NCBI GenBank assembly: GCA_030145595.1
Contig: JAQYVG010000045.1
Location: 1-15,672 of the forward strand
Direction: 5' to 3'
DNA: 15,672 nt
DNA from: Desulfobacterales bacterium
GTDB taxonomy: Bacteria > Desulfobacterota > Desulfobacteria > Desulfobacterales > UBA11574
Positions 14,863-15,672 of the stretch are shown here, piece after piece. The notes under the pieces were generated by a model that had not been told where the DNA came from, ran no database searches, and was given only the letters and a program-made list of their open reading frames with translations. Made by a program: the position numbers and the translations under genes. The first letter of the stretch is position 1; each line of letters begins with the position of its first letter.

Positions 14863-15642
14863 TTATCCTACTTTACGGTGGATCTTCTGCTTAAGCCAGT
14901 CGATCCAGGGAGTGAAACCTTCCTCGGTCTTGGCCGAGATTTCAAAGACCGGGATGCCGGGATGCACCTGCAGGATATTTTCAGAAGCCGCCTGGCGGTC
15001 ATAATCCAGATACGGCAGCAGGTCGATCTTGTTTAAAAGTGCCGCGTCGCATACACGGAACATCAGCGGATATTTGACCGGCTTGTCTTCTCCTTCGGTT
15101 ACACTTAAAATAACTACCCGCAAATCCTCGCCAAGATCAAACTCAGCCGGGCATACCAGATTGCCAAGGTTCTCGACGATCAAAAGATCAATCTCTTGCA
15201 GCTCAAAATTACCTGCCGCTGTTTGAATGACATGGGCACTCAGGTGACAGTCACCTCCAAAGGCATCCGTATTGATCTGCACAACCGGAGCACCCGCAGC
15301 GGCAAGCCGGTCAGCGTCGTTTGAAGTACAAATATCTCCCACAATTACTGCGCTTCTGACTTCCGGCATAATATGCCCCAGGGTCTTAACAAGGGTTTCG
15401 GTTTTGCCGGAACCGGGAGAGCTCATCACATTAAGTACAAAAACCCCTTTTTCCGCAAACATATTACGGTTCTGCTCTGCAATGGCATCGTTAACATCCA
15501 GCACCTTGCGGACAACCTTTATTTCCCTGGTGCCGGTTTTTTTACTGCCGCCGGCAGCACTGCCTTTGACATGGGAGTGGGAAGGCTTTTGGAATGGTTT
15601 GTGATGGCTGTATTTTTCAGTTTTATACAATGTGATCACCAT
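14863..15642 (-). CDS. hypB: Hydrogenase nickel-insertion GTPase HypB
   Basis: HypB hydrolyses GTP during nickel delivery to [NiFe]-hydrogenase, working with HypA in the cytoplasm. The preferred start is the ATG at 15640-15642, 9 bases after AAGAGG (15652-15657). An in-frame TTG at 15669 would run into the upstream gene. The 259 residues have a short His-bearing N-terminal stretch (His13, His14, His22, His24), Walker A GSGKT (77-81), GDICTSNDADR (102-112), and the metal site Cys132/His133 with Cys164 (ENLGNLVCPAEFDLGE). SVTEGEDKPVKYPLMF (180-195) and NKID (204-207) follow. The metal motif reads CHLSA where E. coli HypB has CHLDA. It is convergent with the hybrid kinase, 37 bases apart, and appears to be downstream of hypA. 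Confidence 0.95.
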   Translation of the reverse strand: MVITLYKTEKYSHHKPFQKPSHSHVKGSAAGGSKKTGTREIKVVRKVLDVNDAIAEQNRNMFAEKGVFVLNVMSSPGSGKTETLVKTLGHIMPEVRSAVIVGDICTSNDADRLAAAGAPVVQINTDAFGGDCHLSAHVIQTAAGNFELQEIDLLIVENLGNLVCPAEFDLGEDLRVVILSVTEGEDKPVKYPLMFRVCDAALLNKIDLLPYLDYDRQAASENILQVHPGIPVFEISAKTEEGFTPWIDWLKQKIHRKVG

Positions 15643-15643
15643 G

Positions 15644-15672
15644 TTAATCATCCTCTTGAGCAACTTCAATGG
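15644..15672 (-). CDS. hypA: Probable C-terminal end of HypA, 5' part beyond window
   Basis: Upstream of hypB on the same strand, one frame reads IEVAQEDD and then TAA (15644-15646), one base before the hypB ATG. The short IE(V/I)xxE-type end resembles the HypA terminus (E. coli HypA ends RRIEIDQE), and hypA-hypB is a standard gene order. Only eight codons are visible, so this call rests mainly on position. Confidence 0.5.

Overview
The window looks like ordinary chromosome from an anaerobic, probably sulfate-reducing, Desulfobacterota bacterium (Desulfobacterales-like). This is inferred from the gene mix: a NifU/NifS-type Fe-S assembly pair with no nitrogenase genes beside it, a hydrogenase-maturation gene (hypB), a long-chain prenyl diphosphate synthase, very large multi-domain sensor kinases, and intergenic gaps filled with imperfect inverted repeats. 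No phage, transposase, CRISPR array, tRNA or rRNA is visible.

Left part (1-4377): a truncated cyclic-nucleotide-binding protein reads leftward off the edge. It is divergent from rimO (ribosomal protein S12 methylthiotransferase), which overlaps by 13 bases a long-chain polyprenyl diphosphate synthase, probably for the menaquinone side chain. An inverted repeat follows, then a gene for a secreted protein that resembles the FlgT/CsgG type of periplasmic protein, with no flagellar genes near it. Its stop codon lies inside a 94-base palindrome.

Middle part (4635-8433): nifU and nifS overlap by 4 bases and encode a three-domain Fe-S scaffold and its cysteine desulfurase. After a gap holding a nested inverted repeat comes serA, the first enzyme of serine synthesis. 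Serine is the precursor of cysteine, the substrate of NifS, so the neighbourhood makes metabolic sense, although the repeat separates the transcripts.

Right part (8518-14825): a three-gene signalling cluster. A 1366-residue membrane kinase carries three tandem periplasmic Venus-flytrap (SBP_bac_3) sensors, one membrane helix, two PAS domains and a HisKA/HATPase core, but no receiver. Next come a single-domain DivK-like response regulator and a soluble receiver-kinase-receiver hybrid. No HPt or DNA-binding output domain is encoded here, so the end of the relay lies elsewhere or runs through protein contacts. The kinase gene is a mosaic: two of its sensors are recent-looking duplicates, its coiled-coil linkers are repeated, and a perfect triple heptanucleotide repeat sits inside the ATPase domain.

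Right edge (14863-15672): hypB, the nickel-insertion GTPase, is convergent with the signalling cluster. The last codons of what is probably hypA lie one base upstream of it. Four of the gaps hold unrelated-looking imperfect inverted repeats, the most conspicuous non-coding structure here. I found no clear evidence of a wholly new system; the best candidate for novelty is the triple-sensor phosphorelay.
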